A DNA stretch of 64,000 bases from Dryococelus australis (lineage: Eukaryota; Arthropoda; Insecta; Phasmatodea; Phasmatidae). The stretch spans positions 218,516,275 to 218,580,274 of the forward strand of contig CM056995.1 in NCBI GenBank assembly GCA_029891345.1, in the 5' to 3' direction. The stretch's first letter is position 1, and each line of letters opens with the position of its first letter. Positions 48,080 through 59,910 of the stretch are shown here, piece by piece. A program made the position numbers and the translations under genes. The notes below the pieces were generated by a model that had not been told where the DNA came from, did no database searches, and was given only the letters and a program-made list of their open reading frames with translations.

Positions 48080-48976
48080 ATTGGCTAATGTGCATGGAGT
48101 CGGCCATCTTGGGACACATCTTACTCGTGGAGCACAGGGTAATTATATCAACCAACCACAATCTTGGACACGTGATCGACTGAGGGGAAGTGGACCACCT
48201 GCAGCATGTTGGGCCTGCAGGAACCACCACTACCATGCTGTGCTTCGTGGGTGTTGCTGCAAGCCGAGAGTCACATGGCTCGGCAGAAGCAGATGTCATG
48301 GACCCCTCGTGTCAACTGCACTGTATTACCAACTGTGTATGCCTGGACTTTCCCACAACTAATGGCAAACTATCAACATTGTGCTACAATTGTGTACGAC
48401 ATGCACAAAAAATCTGATCAGTTCTCACCCATCGATTTTCGCAGGAACTCGTGCATATGCAAGGATGCCATGTTAGTACAGAAGCTTTGGGCCACATTGG
48501 AAGAGATGAATGCCGAACTACAAGCAAAGGCACTGTTACGCACTAGCGCTGGTAGACCTGATGATCTGTGTGTAAACTGTTTTAAACCACGACTGTCAAG
48601 GGGGTTTGTAAAACTGGTCTGTGCACCTCACCTCTGTGCCTGCGACATCACCCAGCTGAGTTCACTGCTGTCAATGTCATAATTTTGGCGAAATCTTAGA
48701 AAATGTGCCAACTACACCATCTGCTGCGGAGTAGGAACAGCTACCCTCACGTGTACAAGATGCTGGAGGCTCTATCATGAGCAGTGTGTCACGCCGCAGG
48801 AGATGGCAACACGACGCGACACATTTTATATCAACTATCTACAGTGCCAGCCAATAATGAACGAGAGACTGTATAAAACTGAACAACAAAACTTCACGTT
48901 ACCTGCTCATCGACAATCAAGGACTGAAGTGGTGGTAAGGGAACTGGAAGGGAGATGGGCACCACAACAACAGCAT
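48080..48976 (+). pseudogene. Cysteine-rich, PHD-like coding segment of an unknown element (left arm)
   Basis: Open frames cover 48081-48682: a VGHLGTHLTRG then C-x2-C (CWACRNHHYH) region and DLCVNCFKPRLS... CAPHLCACD. After a TAA at about 48680-48682, LRKCANYTICCGVGTATLTC, TRCWRLYHEQC and YLQC follow, with the C-x2-C-x4-H-x2-C spacing of a PHD-type finger; the first cysteine pair is irregular. The 48803 frame continues across the arm boundary into the Gypsy gag. Identical copies read the other way at 53552-54445 and 57150-58043. Retroelement proteins with PHD fingers are known in some LINE families; I cannot assign this one. Confidence 0.4.
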
Positions 48977-49129
48977 GTGCCACTGTTAACATTGTCAAGC
49001 CTACCAACTAGTGCAGAATGTGCAGGAGTGTCACAACTTTCCATGGCCCCCACTTGCTCCATGCCATTGCTCCGTACTGTGCCAGCCTGGGACTTGGGAC
49101 AGTGGACAGCCTCGGAAATTTCGGACGAC

Positions 49130-49960
49130 AGGAGACAGGAAAGGAGGGCCCGTCCACAAATGACCCCAGTTAGATTTCAATCCCTGTCTAGATATACTGG
49201 CTTCTCGAATGAAGATCTCAACACATTTCTCCGAGATTGCGAAAACAGGTTAACAATGTATGGTGTCGACCCCGAGGACTAGCCCAACTCTAACAGCGAC
49301 CGCTTCGGAGGAGATACTCGCTTGTGGTGGCGAGGTGTGAACTGCTACAGGATTACGTGGGCCGAATTCAGCGAATAATTTCTCAGTAGATTCGCTAACA
49401 TGTTCACCTCCCTGAATGCGCGAAGCCAAATTGTCTTATAAGAGCAGAAGGAGAGGACACTCTACAACTTCGTAACTCAAAATATCAGCACCATTCGTAT
49501 CTGCCATCCCGAGCTGAGTACACAGTAAGTACTGGAAGGGGTGCCGAGCACAGTACGCCTGGACTATCGAGTGGCACTAGCACCTGTAATCTACTCGACA
49601 GAACATGAGTTCCTTGAGACCGTAATGCTACAGGAACCAGTATCACCATGAGCCACGATGCTACCGCGAGCACGAGCAAACACACCGGGAAACAGAACAA
49701 TCGTGGTCGTGAAATAATGACCGGGAAGAAATTGGAAGAGGGACCAGTGGTCAGAATGTGTTAACAATACCAGGTGACATAATGACAGATGTGTCACCTG
49801 CAACATCGAGTACTGGAGCTCACCAGCAACATCCGTCAATGGAGCCACGGCATATTGCATGCCTGTACCACTGGTGTGATGGACCTCACTTTGATAGCCG
49901 CTGTCCACAATGGGCCGGAGCTCTGCCCACTGCCAGAAAAGGAATGCTGTCGCTGGGTAA
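49130..49960 (+). pseudogene. Gypsy gag with zinc knuckle
   Basis: VRFQSLSRYTGFSNEDLNTF, then LRDCENRLTMYGVDPED and a stop. After it WWRGVNCYRITWAEFSE, FLSRFANMFTSLNARSQIV and ERTLYNFVTQNIS match the retrotransposon gag helical core ('W.eF...f..rF.......a...l..l.Q...Etv..Fv..'). From 49855 CLYHWCDGPHFDSRCPQ is a C-x-C-x3-H-x4-C knuckle with a slightly altered first pair. In-frame stops lie near 49282, 49378 and 49440. Confidence 0.65.
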
Positions 49961-50559
49961 AAAGCTGTCGGGGTAGAGTGGCCTAACATCACACAACCCC
50001 GGGCCAAAATATGTTCAACTGACGCAACATCACAACAGATATTATTTGCACCAACAAACAGTAATCCAATGAGTTTCATCCGCACTGACAGATACCACTG
50101 CATCACATAATTTCATTAAAAGAAATCTTGACAACAGTGATAGTATCAGAGCAGAACAAAAACAATTTAACTGGTAACACTTCAGCACACCGGCAATATT
50201 CAGGGAGAGGTAAATATCAGTGCATGCATACACAACTTTCAAACTACAATGTTAGCCTTTGTATACGACGAAATTCGAGAGGAAGATATTCTCAGGATAC
50301 CTTGGTTAACGGAACAGAACACCGTAGTCGAACCAGTGGGATGGGGAATCCACTTTGGGAGAAACGAAGAGAGACGGACAGTGTAAAGTGTGGGCATCTT
50401 TTTTTCACAGGTAAATTTGCCGGCCGACATGTCCATCCACTGCACGAACTAGTCTCTACTACCAACTGCACCCACGCTCGCCACACTCAGGAAGGAAGTA
50501 ATACGCCAACAGAAGAACTACCCCATGGCAAGTAAGCGGAAGGAGGTGTGTGGTAAACT

Positions 50560-51720
50560 CAATGTGGAGTGGTGGTGTGTAATAAATGACTGTGTAAAGT
50601 CACACACCAACATGGACAGCGATACGTGAAGGACGTACGTGCCGACAGCTTCCTGTGACGCAGTGTTACATTATGCGCACACTATTCACAACTCCGGCCA
50701 CCCGGGCATGGCCCAGACAAAGAGAAATATCCTGAAATATTTTTACTGGCCAGGAATGTTGGTGGGCGTAAAAACTTTCGTACGAAATACTGTTACATGC
50801 AACAGGTTTAAGAGTCGACGTGGGGATGGTGTACAGCAGCAACAGCCATGTGAATCAAGAGAACCGTTTGAAATGATCACGCTGGACCTGATGGGTCCTT
50901 ATCCCAGAACACAAACAGGAAGCAGTTTATACTGGTCATCATGGATTTGTTCCAAGATAAATTGAAGCATACCTTATCGTAAGTCCCAGAGCACGTGGAA
51001 TAAGGAAGGTGATAGAAAATAAGTTATTCACTCGCTGGCGATATCCACGAACGAACATTAGGGACAATGGCATGCAGTATACTGGTCGAGTGTGGCATAA
51101 TCTCAGCACAAGATAGGGCATGCAACAACACACCACGGTGATTTACCATCCATACACAAACCCAACAGAGATGCATAACCAGGACATCAAGACACAGTCG
51201 TGTTTGTGCAGCGGGCAATATCATGCCTTGTGGGCTGATCACCTGCCCGCCGCCCTATTCACGCTGGGGACATGCATGCATCAGCAACAGGGAAGACACC
51301 GGCCCAGCTCCTGCAAGGTCATGACCTCCCCCCGCTCCCCCATCGGGGAATTTGCCGGCGGAGTGAGGGAAGGCCGCAGGACGGCGGAGGAAGAGGAGAG
51401 CAGAGAAGAATGGTGGGAGAGAGAAGTGAGAGAAGCAAGATAGAATCAATGCCGCTATCTCTTGCAGTAAGCGCTGGATACCACCTGCCCGCCATCCTGG
51501 CTAGAACCTGGCCAGCTTGTTTATGCTCACATGCATCCACAGTCTGCTGGACAATGTGATTTCGATGCGGGCTTTGCAGCAAAGTGGAGTGGTCCACATG
51601 AAGTCATTGGCCGGCAGGGTGAAGCTTGCTACAAAATATGCCCTAGCAGACAGCATTTTGCAGTCTTCCACCTGGATGCAATCAAGTTTTCCAACACCAG
51701 TGCCGCGATGCCTGGCACAG
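50560..51720 (+). pseudogene. Gypsy integrase relic
   Basis: H2C2 zinc finger: HTIHNSGHPGMAQTKRNILK, FYWPGM-like YFYWPGMLVG, CNRFK. Catalytic core: MITLDLMGPYPRTQTG (first Asp), DNGMQYTGRVWHNLS (second Asp), TTVIYHPYTNPTEMHNQDIK (the catalytic Glu region after the second Asp). Then ALFTLGTCMHQ... GKTPAQLLQG, an insertion or misaligned GA-rich stretch (51350-51440), and a GPY/F-like module AAKWSGPHEVIGRQGEACYK with VFHLDAIK. Order and spacing are normal for Gypsy integrase, but at least three frame changes are required. Confidence 0.75.
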
Positions 51721-52770
51721 AGAAACCACCACATGATACGGGAGCATGCATCAGTGAAGATGAGGTACCACACAATGTCTGAAAACAGAGCACATGAGGA
51801 AATTTCGAGAGTACCTACAGCTGCGACGTCACAGTGAATCCAGCAAGGGAAGAAGAGGAACTGTCAGTGTATGTTTGCCTTCCCAACCTGCGAGATGCAC
51901 TGGATAGGCCATTTATGATCAATCATCATCGGCAGGTGAGGGACCAAACCGGCGTCGTGACGCCGAGGAGACACCAGCAGTTGTCAACGCCGAGGTCGAC
52001 CATGTTCGTGTTTGGGGACGCCCACACACATGATCTACATCGACCACAGTCAACTGAAAGCGAGGACAGCGAGGACAGCGGAAGCGGCAGCAACAAGTCG
52101 GGGGCAGAGGTGATGTCTTACCCACCCTCCCGTTCGAAAAGGCCACACATCAACCGGTGTGTCGCGGGCACAGTCTGTGGTTGTCAGGTTACACCTGCTG
52201 CGACTATCACAACATGGCCACCTACACGAGATAAGCAGCCATGCCCACCATAAGTTAAACAAAAGGGCATCTACTACAATATACGGTTGTGATGTGGGCT
52301 CCATCCGCCGTGCATGTGTTGCAGCTGAGCCAGGCTTGAAATCGATGAGTTAACTGTAATTGGAAGGGTGTGTTAGTTGGTTCGGTGGGAGGGGGGTGAT
52401 GTGTGCCATGTTTCTGACCCCTAGACCATTCACCACGTCTGCGAAGAATCCGCCTCAGTGCAGCTCTGCGCCACACGAGAGCAAGTGAGTGCAACCAATG
52501 TTCCAATTATGCGCATGAGTGTGTATAAGTAAATAGGCCTGCTGTCAATATGTACGTAGAGCTTGTTTATATTATTTCGTAGCCCTATAGTGATTTGTTT
52601 TTCATTATTAATATCGTTTTCATTGCTAGCAAAGTGTAAAATATGTTAATGTAATTTTTCTTACCATTTTAAAAGTTAATTTAATTTTTGTTAACTTTTA
52701 CCACATTGTGGAGAACACACAGCACCAAGTGCACCAGTGAGATGATTGTGAAATAGTTGGAGTGCGTCGC

Positions 52771-52930
52771 ACGTGTTAAATTATTTGAAGTATTTCTACT
52801 GTAGTTTTGTGTGTGTACCTGCTGCAAATATTCTTAAACTAACATTTCTTTTAATTGAACATTATTATGGACAGTATGATACTGACCAAACCAGTATTGT
52901 ATTAAGTGGATTATGAACGATAGAAACTGG
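52771..52930 (+). repeat. Diverged direct repeat of 46374-46535 (unit 1 copy)
   Basis: See 46374-46535. A further copy stands in tandem unit 2 at 56369-56528. Confidence 0.5.
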
Positions 52931-53549
52931 TGTGTCTCATACCCAACCTTAGGCCGTTTGTAATGTCGGCCGTTTAACCATTGCAACATGCAACATCACT
53001 CGACGTATCATCAGCGGCGATTGTATGTTTAGTGATGTATGGTACAGGAGTGGTGCAAATTAGCACATGTGCAGGAAAGTGTGAGTGGTGCAGAGCCACA
53101 TGCGCTAAGCTGCCCGGAGAAAGGGCGAAAAGATACTACCATGTACAGTATGCATACATGAGTTTTTGTAATATTTTTAATGGTATTTCTGGACACAGGA
53201 AAAGGACACTTGTACAGGAATTAAGAATGACATGCATAAAAACCCTCATACGAATAGTGGTTCTGTTTTTCTAATGGTGTGTTTTGTAAATGTTTATTTT
53301 CACCGACACAAGTGTTTTGCCCACTTAATTTCACTTTGTTACGAATATAGGTCTACAGTTGTGTTTATTTTATGTTATTCTGCAAGTTTTTAAGTATTGT
53401 TTTCCATAATGTAACAACAAAGTTTCTTCCGCATGTGCAAGTAGATTCATGTGCGGAGTGTGGGCCCACATTATCCATCCCTCATGCCACAGCGGGAAGT
53501 CTGTCAGAAAGCCGCACCTAGAGAGGGAGGTTCGTGTGAGATCGTACTT

Positions 53550-56159
53550 ATGCTGTTGTTGTGGTGCCCATCTCCCTTCCAGTTCCCTTACCACCACTTC
53601 AGTCCTTGATTGTCGATGAGCAGGTAACGTGAAGTTTTGTTGTTCAGTTTTATACAGTCTCTCGTTCATTATTGGCTGGCACTGTAGATAGTTGATATAA
53701 AATGTGTCGCGTCGTGTTGCCATCTCCTGCGGCGTGACACACTGCTCATGATAGAGCCTCCAGCATCTTGTACACGTGAGGGTAGCTGTTCCTACTCCGC
53801 AGCAGATGGTGTAGTTGGCACATTTTCTAAGATTTCGCCAAAATTATGACATTGACAGCAGTGAACTCAGCTGGGTGATGTCGCAGGCACAGAGGTGAGG
53901 TGCACAGACCAGTTTTACAAACCCCCTTGACAGTCGTGGTTTAAAACAGTTTACACACAGATCATCAGGTCTACCAGCGCTAGTGCGTAACAGTGCCTTT
54001 GCTTGTAGTTCGGCATTCATCTCTTCCAATGTGGCCCAAAGCTTCTGTACTAACATGGCATCCTTGCATATGCACGAGTTCCTGCGAAAATCGATGGGTG
54101 AGAACTGATCAGATTTTTTGTGCATGTCGTACACAATTGTAGCACAATGTTGATAGTTTGCCATTAGTTGTGGGAAAGTCCAGGCATACACAGTTGGTAA
54201 TACAGTGCAGTTGACACGAGGGGTCCATGACATCTGCTTCTGCCGAGCCATGTGACTCTCGGCTTGCAGCAACACCCACGAAGCACAGCATGGTAGTGGT
54301 GGTTCCTGCAGGCCCAACATGCTGCAGGTGGTCCACTTCCCCTCAGTCGATCACGTGTCCAAGATTGTGGTTGGTTGATATAATTACCCTGTGCTCCACG
54401 AGTAAGATGTGTCCCAAGATGGCCGACTCCATGCACATTAGCCAATGGCTATTTGGGCCCAAATTTCTTCTTGCAATTTTCCAATTCTTCTCTTCTTGTC
54501 CATCTCTCGTAGATCTGGCAAGGTAACTTCAGAGTTTTGCCAATAGCGATACTGGGGACTATTACAGCCCAAAGAAAAATATTTGTGGGTGCACGTGGTC
54601 ACATGTTACACGCGAAGTTATTTCGAAAAGGCATTCCAAGAAAAAGACAGGATAGCATAGTAACAGGAGTGAATATTGCTAGGAAAGCACCTGGTGCATT
54701 TACAGGTGACTTGTGTGCCAACAGCAGCACAAGTAGGTTATAGAAAAACATGTGCCATAAGGTGCGGGAAAATCCTGGATTTTCAGCAGGCATGCATAAC
54801 CACATACTTGAGCAAGGCAATTGACTGCTATAAGAACTATCACACCCTCAGGAAGGTTGATTTGGAGGTTAAACATTACCAGGATGGGCACCATTGCTCA
54901 GTAGGGCGAGCATGAAGAGAATTGGGGTTATGTGGTCGACCACACTAAATGTGGTCGACCTACCAAGTCCGCCGCTGGTCTGCAGTGCCCATAAGTTCTA
55001 TAGCAGTCTACTTCATCTCTGCAATACATAACAAGGCCTGGGTTAGTGTGCGGAGTTTCGTCCCGTCACGACACGTACCAAACATTAATGTATTCCCAGA
55101 GAATATTCCAAGTGCCTAGTCTAGTGAGAGCTGTCAGCCTCCCTCATATGCTTATACACTCCTGCAGTGGCTGTTCTGTTTTCTCCACACCATGAAATTA
55201 CACATTCAGGTTAACATTGAAATGCCCATGAACTGGCAGGTGAAATAAATAATAATCGGGCAGTTCAAACTATATCCTTATTTATTTCAATACCTTCCTA
55301 GGAATCACTTACAAATTTTGCCCTATTTTAGCAGGGTGCATGCTACTACAGAAAAGGCGGGAAAAGTGCGTACATGAAAATATAAGTATTTAAGTCCTGG
55401 CCATGTACAAATAGACAGGGCTGTGAGAAAGTTCTCTCCCCAGCTAAATAAGGGAATTAGGTGCCTGCAATTTAAATTTTAACTATTGAATACCACATGA
55501 TTGATACAAAGCGATGAAGTGCCCAGGGAGGACACCGGCGTATGTACGTCTCATGCAGCACTCGAGAAGCTACTATCTAACAATGCAACGCAGTTGCCTC
55601 TTCCCTGGCTCTGACTGCCGCCGCTGTGTCATGTGATAACAAATTACACTCAACAAAATATTAAATAAAATGAAGTAGATGAACATGGCCCTAGATGAAA
55701 ATGGGACATATAAAAAACACTATCCACTAAAGCTCACATAATTATTAAAAAAAAGATAATATATTTCACATAAACCAACACTTATCACTTAAGACAGCCT
55801 AATCTCACATTTGTGGGTTATGTCTTTCCCATGCACAGCTCTTCTTGTGCCATGATTCACTTGCATTCATGTACGCAACTCTTAATTTATTCACACAACA
55901 TAATTAAAAGACTCTTAATTACAAATTCAATATAAAATGAAATTTATTATTTTCAGGCTGCTTTTGGCCACATGGTTGATATGTTACATCAAATGTGTCT
56001 ATTGTTCACAAGCCATGTAAGACAATACTGGTTATGGTCATTATAATACTGTCCATAATACTGTTCATTTCAAAGAAATGTTAATTTAAGAAGATTTGCT
56101 TCAGGCACACATACAAACCCAGAATCAAAAAACTTCAAACAATTCAACACGTTGTAGCG
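53550..56159. repeat. Truncated right-arm copy within tandem unit 1
   Basis: Inverse of 48976 down to 46367 (sum 102526). It shares with tandem unit 2 a C in place of the left arm's T at the CCTGC(T/C)AGTTC site (left 47290), showing the two right-hand copies are closer to each other than to the left arm. Confidence 0.9.
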
Positions 56160-59100
56160 CTTGTTTATATTATTTCGTAGCCCTATAGTGATTTGTTTTT
56201 CATTATTAATATCGTTTTCATTGCTAGCAAAGTGTAAAATATGTTAATGTAATTTTTCTTACCATTTTAAAAGTTAATTTAATTTTTGTTAACTTTTACC
56301 ACATTGTGGAGAACACACAGCACCAAGTGCACCAGTGAGATGATTGTGAAATAGTTGGAGTGCGTCGCACGTGTTAAATTATTTGAAGTATTTCTACTGT
56401 AGTTTTGTGTGTGTACCTGCTGCAAATATTCTTAAACTAACATTTCTTTTAATTGAACATTATTATGGACAGTATGATACTGACCAAACCAGTATTGTAT
56501 TAAGTGGATTATGAACGATAGAAACTGGTGTGTCTCATACCCAACCTTAGGCCGTTTGTAATGTCGGCCGTTTAACCATTGCAACATGCAACATCACTCG
56601 ACGTATCATCAGCGGCGATTGTATGTTTAGTGATGTATGGTACAGGAGTGGTGCAAATTAGCACATGTGCAGGAAAGTGTGAGTGGTGCAGAGCCACATG
56701 CGCTAAGCTGCCCGGAGAAAGGGCGAAAAGATACTACCATGTACAGTATGCATACATGAGTTTTTGTAATATTTTTAATGGTATTTCTGGACACAGGAAA
56801 AGGACACTTGTACAGGAATTAAGAATGACATGCATAAAAACCCTCATACGAATAGTGGTTCTGTTTTTCTAATGGTGTGTTTTGTAAATGTTTATTTTCA
56901 CCGACACAAGTGTTTTGCCCACTTAATTTCACTTTGTTACGAATATAGGTCTACAGTTGTGTTTATTTTATGTTATTCTGCAAGTTTTTAAGTATTGTTT
57001 TCCATAATGTAACAACAAAGTTTCTTCCGCATGTGCAAGTAGATTCATGTGCGGAGTGTGGGCCCACATTATCCATCCCTCATGCCACAGCGGGAAGTCT
57101 GTCAGAAAGCCGCACCTAGAGAGGGAGGTTCGTGTGAGATCGTACTTATGCTGTTGTTGTGGTGCCCATCTCCCTTCCAGTTCCCTTACCACCACTTCAG
57201 TCCTTGATTGTCGATGAGCAGGTAACGTGAAGTTTTGTTGTTCAGTTTTATACAGTCTCTCGTTCATTATTGGCTGGCACTGTAGATAGTTGATATAAAA
57301 TGTGTCGCGTCGTGTTGCCATCTCCTGCGGCGTGACACACTGCTCATGATAGAGCCTCCAGCATCTTGTACACGTGAGGGTAGCTGTTCCTACTCCGCAG
57401 CAGATGGTGTAGTTGGCACATTTTCTAAGATTTCGCCAAAATTATGACATTGACAGCAGTGAACTCAGCTGGGTGATGTCGCAGGCACAGAGGTGAGGTG
57501 CACAGACCAGTTTTACAAACCCCCTTGACAGTCGTGGTTTAAAACAGTTTACACACAGATCATCAGGTCTACCAGCGCTAGTGCGTAACAGTGCCTTTGC
57601 TTGTAGTTCGGCATTCATCTCTTCCAATGTGGCCCAAAGCTTCTGTACTAACATGGCATCCTTGCATATGCACGAGTTCCTGCGAAAATCGATGGGTGAG
57701 AACTGATCAGATTTTTTGTGCATGTCGTACACAATTGTAGCACAATGTTGATAGTTTGCCATTAGTTGTGGGAAAGTCCAGGCATACACAGTTGGTAATA
57801 CAGTGCAGTTGACACGAGGGGTCCATGACATCTGCTTCTGCCGAGCCATGTGACTCTCGGCTTGCAGCAACACCCACGAAGCACAGCATGGTAGTGGTGG
57901 TTCCTGCAGGCCCAACATGCTGCAGGTGGTCCACTTCCCCTCAGTCGATCACGTGTCCAAGATTGTGGTTGGTTGATATAATTACCCTGTGCTCCACGAG
58001 TAAGATGTGTCCCAAGATGGCCGACTCCATGCACATTAGCCAATGGCTATTTGGGCCCAAATTTCTTCTTGCAATTTTCCAATTCTTCTCTTCTTGTCCA
58101 TCTCTCGTAGATCTGGCAAGGTAACTTCAGAGTTTTGCCAATAGCGATACTGGGGACTATTACAGCCCAAAGAAAAATATTTGTGGGTGCACGTGGTCAC
58201 ATGTTACACGCGAAGTTATTTCGAAAAGGCATTCCAAGAAAAAGACAGGATAGCATAGTAACAGGAGTGAATATTGCTAGGAAAGCACCTGGTGCATTTA
58301 CAGGTGACTTGTGTGCCAACAGCAGCACAAGTAGGTTATAGAAAAACATGTGCCATAAGGTGCGGGAAAATCCTGGATTTTCAGCAGGCATGCATAACCA
58401 CATACTTGAGCAAGGCAATTGACTGCTATAAGAACTATCACACCCTCAGGAAGGTTGATTTGGAGGTTAAACATTACCAGGATGGGCACCATTGCTCAGT
58501 AGGGCGAGCATGAAGAGAATTGGGGTTATGTGGTCGACCACACTAAATGTGGTCGACCTACCAAGTCCGCCGCTGGTCTGCAGTGCCCATAAGTTCTATA
58601 GCAGTCTACTTCATCTCTGCAATACATAACAAGGCCTGGGTTAGTGTGCGGAGTTTCGTCCCGTCACGACACGTACCAAACATTAATGTATTCCCAGAGA
58701 ATATTCCAAGTGCCTAGTCTAGTGAGAGCTGTCAGCCTCCCTCATATGCTTATACACTCCTGCAGTGGCTGTTCTGTTTTCTCCACACCATGAAATTACA
58801 CATTCAGGTTAACATTGAAATGCCCATGAACTGGCAGGTGAAATAAATAATAATCGGGCAGTTCAAACTATATCCTTATTTATTTCAATACCTTCCTAGG
58901 AATCACTTACAAATTTTGCCCTATTTTAGCAGGGTGCATGCTACTACAGAAAAGGCGGGAAAAGTGCGTACATGAAAATATAAGTATTTAAGTCCTGGCC
59001 ATGTACAAATAGACAGGGCTGTGAGAAAGTTCTCTCCCCAGCTAAATAAGGGAATTAGGTGCCTGCAATTTAAATTTTAACTATTGAATACCACATGATT

Positions 59101-59757
59101 GATACAAAGCGATGAAGTGCCCAGGGAGGACACCGGCGTATGTACGTCTCATGCAGCACTCGAGAAGCTACTATCTAACAATGCAACGCAGTTGCCTCTT
59201 CCCTGGCTCTGACTGCCGCCGCTGTGTCATGTGATAACAAATTACACTCAACAAAATATTAAATAAAATGAAGTAGATGAACATGGCCCTAGATGAAAAT
59301 GGGACATATAAAAAACACTATCCACTAAAGCTCACATAATTATTAAAAAAAAGATAATATATTTCACATAAACCAACACTTATCACTTAAGACAGCCTAA
59401 TCTCACATTTGTGGGTTATGTCTTTCCCATGCACAGCTCTTCTTGTGCCATGATTCACTTGCATTCATGTACGCAACTCTTAATTTATTCACACAACATA
59501 ATTAAAAGACTCTTAATTACAAATTCAATATAAAATGAAATTTATTATTTTCAGGCTGCTTTTGGCCACATGGTTGATATGTTACATCAAATGTGTCTAT
59601 TGTTCACAAGCCATGTAAGACAATACTGGTTATGGTCATTATAATACTGTCCATAATACTGTTCATTTCAAAGAAATGTTAATTTAAGAAGATTTGCTTC
59701 AGGCACACATACAAACCCAGAATCAAAAAACTTCAAACAATTCAACACGTTGTAGCG
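56160..59757. repeat. Tandem unit 2, 3598 bases
   Basis: Second copy of 52562-56159. After 59757 the right arm simply continues (GTAGCG then ATAACC), whereas after unit 1 the sequence jumps back to CTTGTTTA. I saw no difference between the two units in the stretches I compared. Confidence 0.95.
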
Positions 59758-59834
59758 ATAACCTAGCTTTGCTACACCGCCTAAGGTCATACAAGGTATA
59801 GCTGGTGGCCGAGTGCAGTGGTTTCATAATCATG

Positions 59835-59910
59835 CCCCACTTTGCCAAGTTATAAAAGGGACTCCATATGGAGGTGCCCACCCCCTCCCCCCCTCCCCAG
59901 CTATTCAGTC
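59835..59910 (+). promoter_or_regulatory. TATA-type core promoter candidate in the right arm
   Basis: GTTATAAAAGGG near 59849 is followed by the palindrome TCCATATGGA and, about 55 bases on, TCAGTTCC, an arthropod-like initiator; the spacing is longer than the usual 25-30 bases. It would drive rightward transcription toward the retropepsin fragment. The same site exists leftward at 46268 in the left arm. Confidence 0.3.

Larger units (their letters stand above)
42122..48976. repeat. Left arm of giant inverted repeat
   Basis: Position p here pairs with 106122-p (left part) to 106124-p (right part) on the opposite strand, up to the window end at 64000. Encoded frames recur as exact or near-exact copies: 42166/63765, 42794/63116, 43564/62352, 45810/60057, 47611/58274, 48206/57442. 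The differences seen are single substitutions and 1-2-base indels. The inner end is sharp at 48976 (CAACAGCAT). Confidence 0.95.
48977..52450 (+). mobile_element. Gypsy (Ty3-type) LTR retrotransposon lacking RT/RNase H
   Basis: The spacer between the arms holds, in order, gag, a nucleocapsid knuckle, a gap where protease, reverse transcriptase and RNase H should be, then integrase and a chromodomain-side tail. Only about 650 bases (49980-50640) separate the knuckle from the integrase zinc finger, so some 2 kb of pol is deleted. Stops and frame changes are spread throughout. It is higher in GC than the flanks. Long terminal repeats are not clear (see 46374 and 52771). Confidence 0.75.
52562..56159. 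repeat. Tandem unit 1, 3598 bases
   Basis: Begins CTTGTTTATATT at 52562 and ends GTTGTAGCG at 56159, immediately followed by the second unit. The first 988 bases (52562-53549) are found only in the two units; the rest (53550-56159) is an inverse copy of 46367-48976. Frames 52981, 53370, 53844, 54109, 54227 and 54676 recur exactly 3598 bases later. Confidence 0.95.

Noticed and set aside
52981-53274. 97-residue frame repeated at 56579
   Set aside because: Conserved only because of the tandem duplication; no motif seen.
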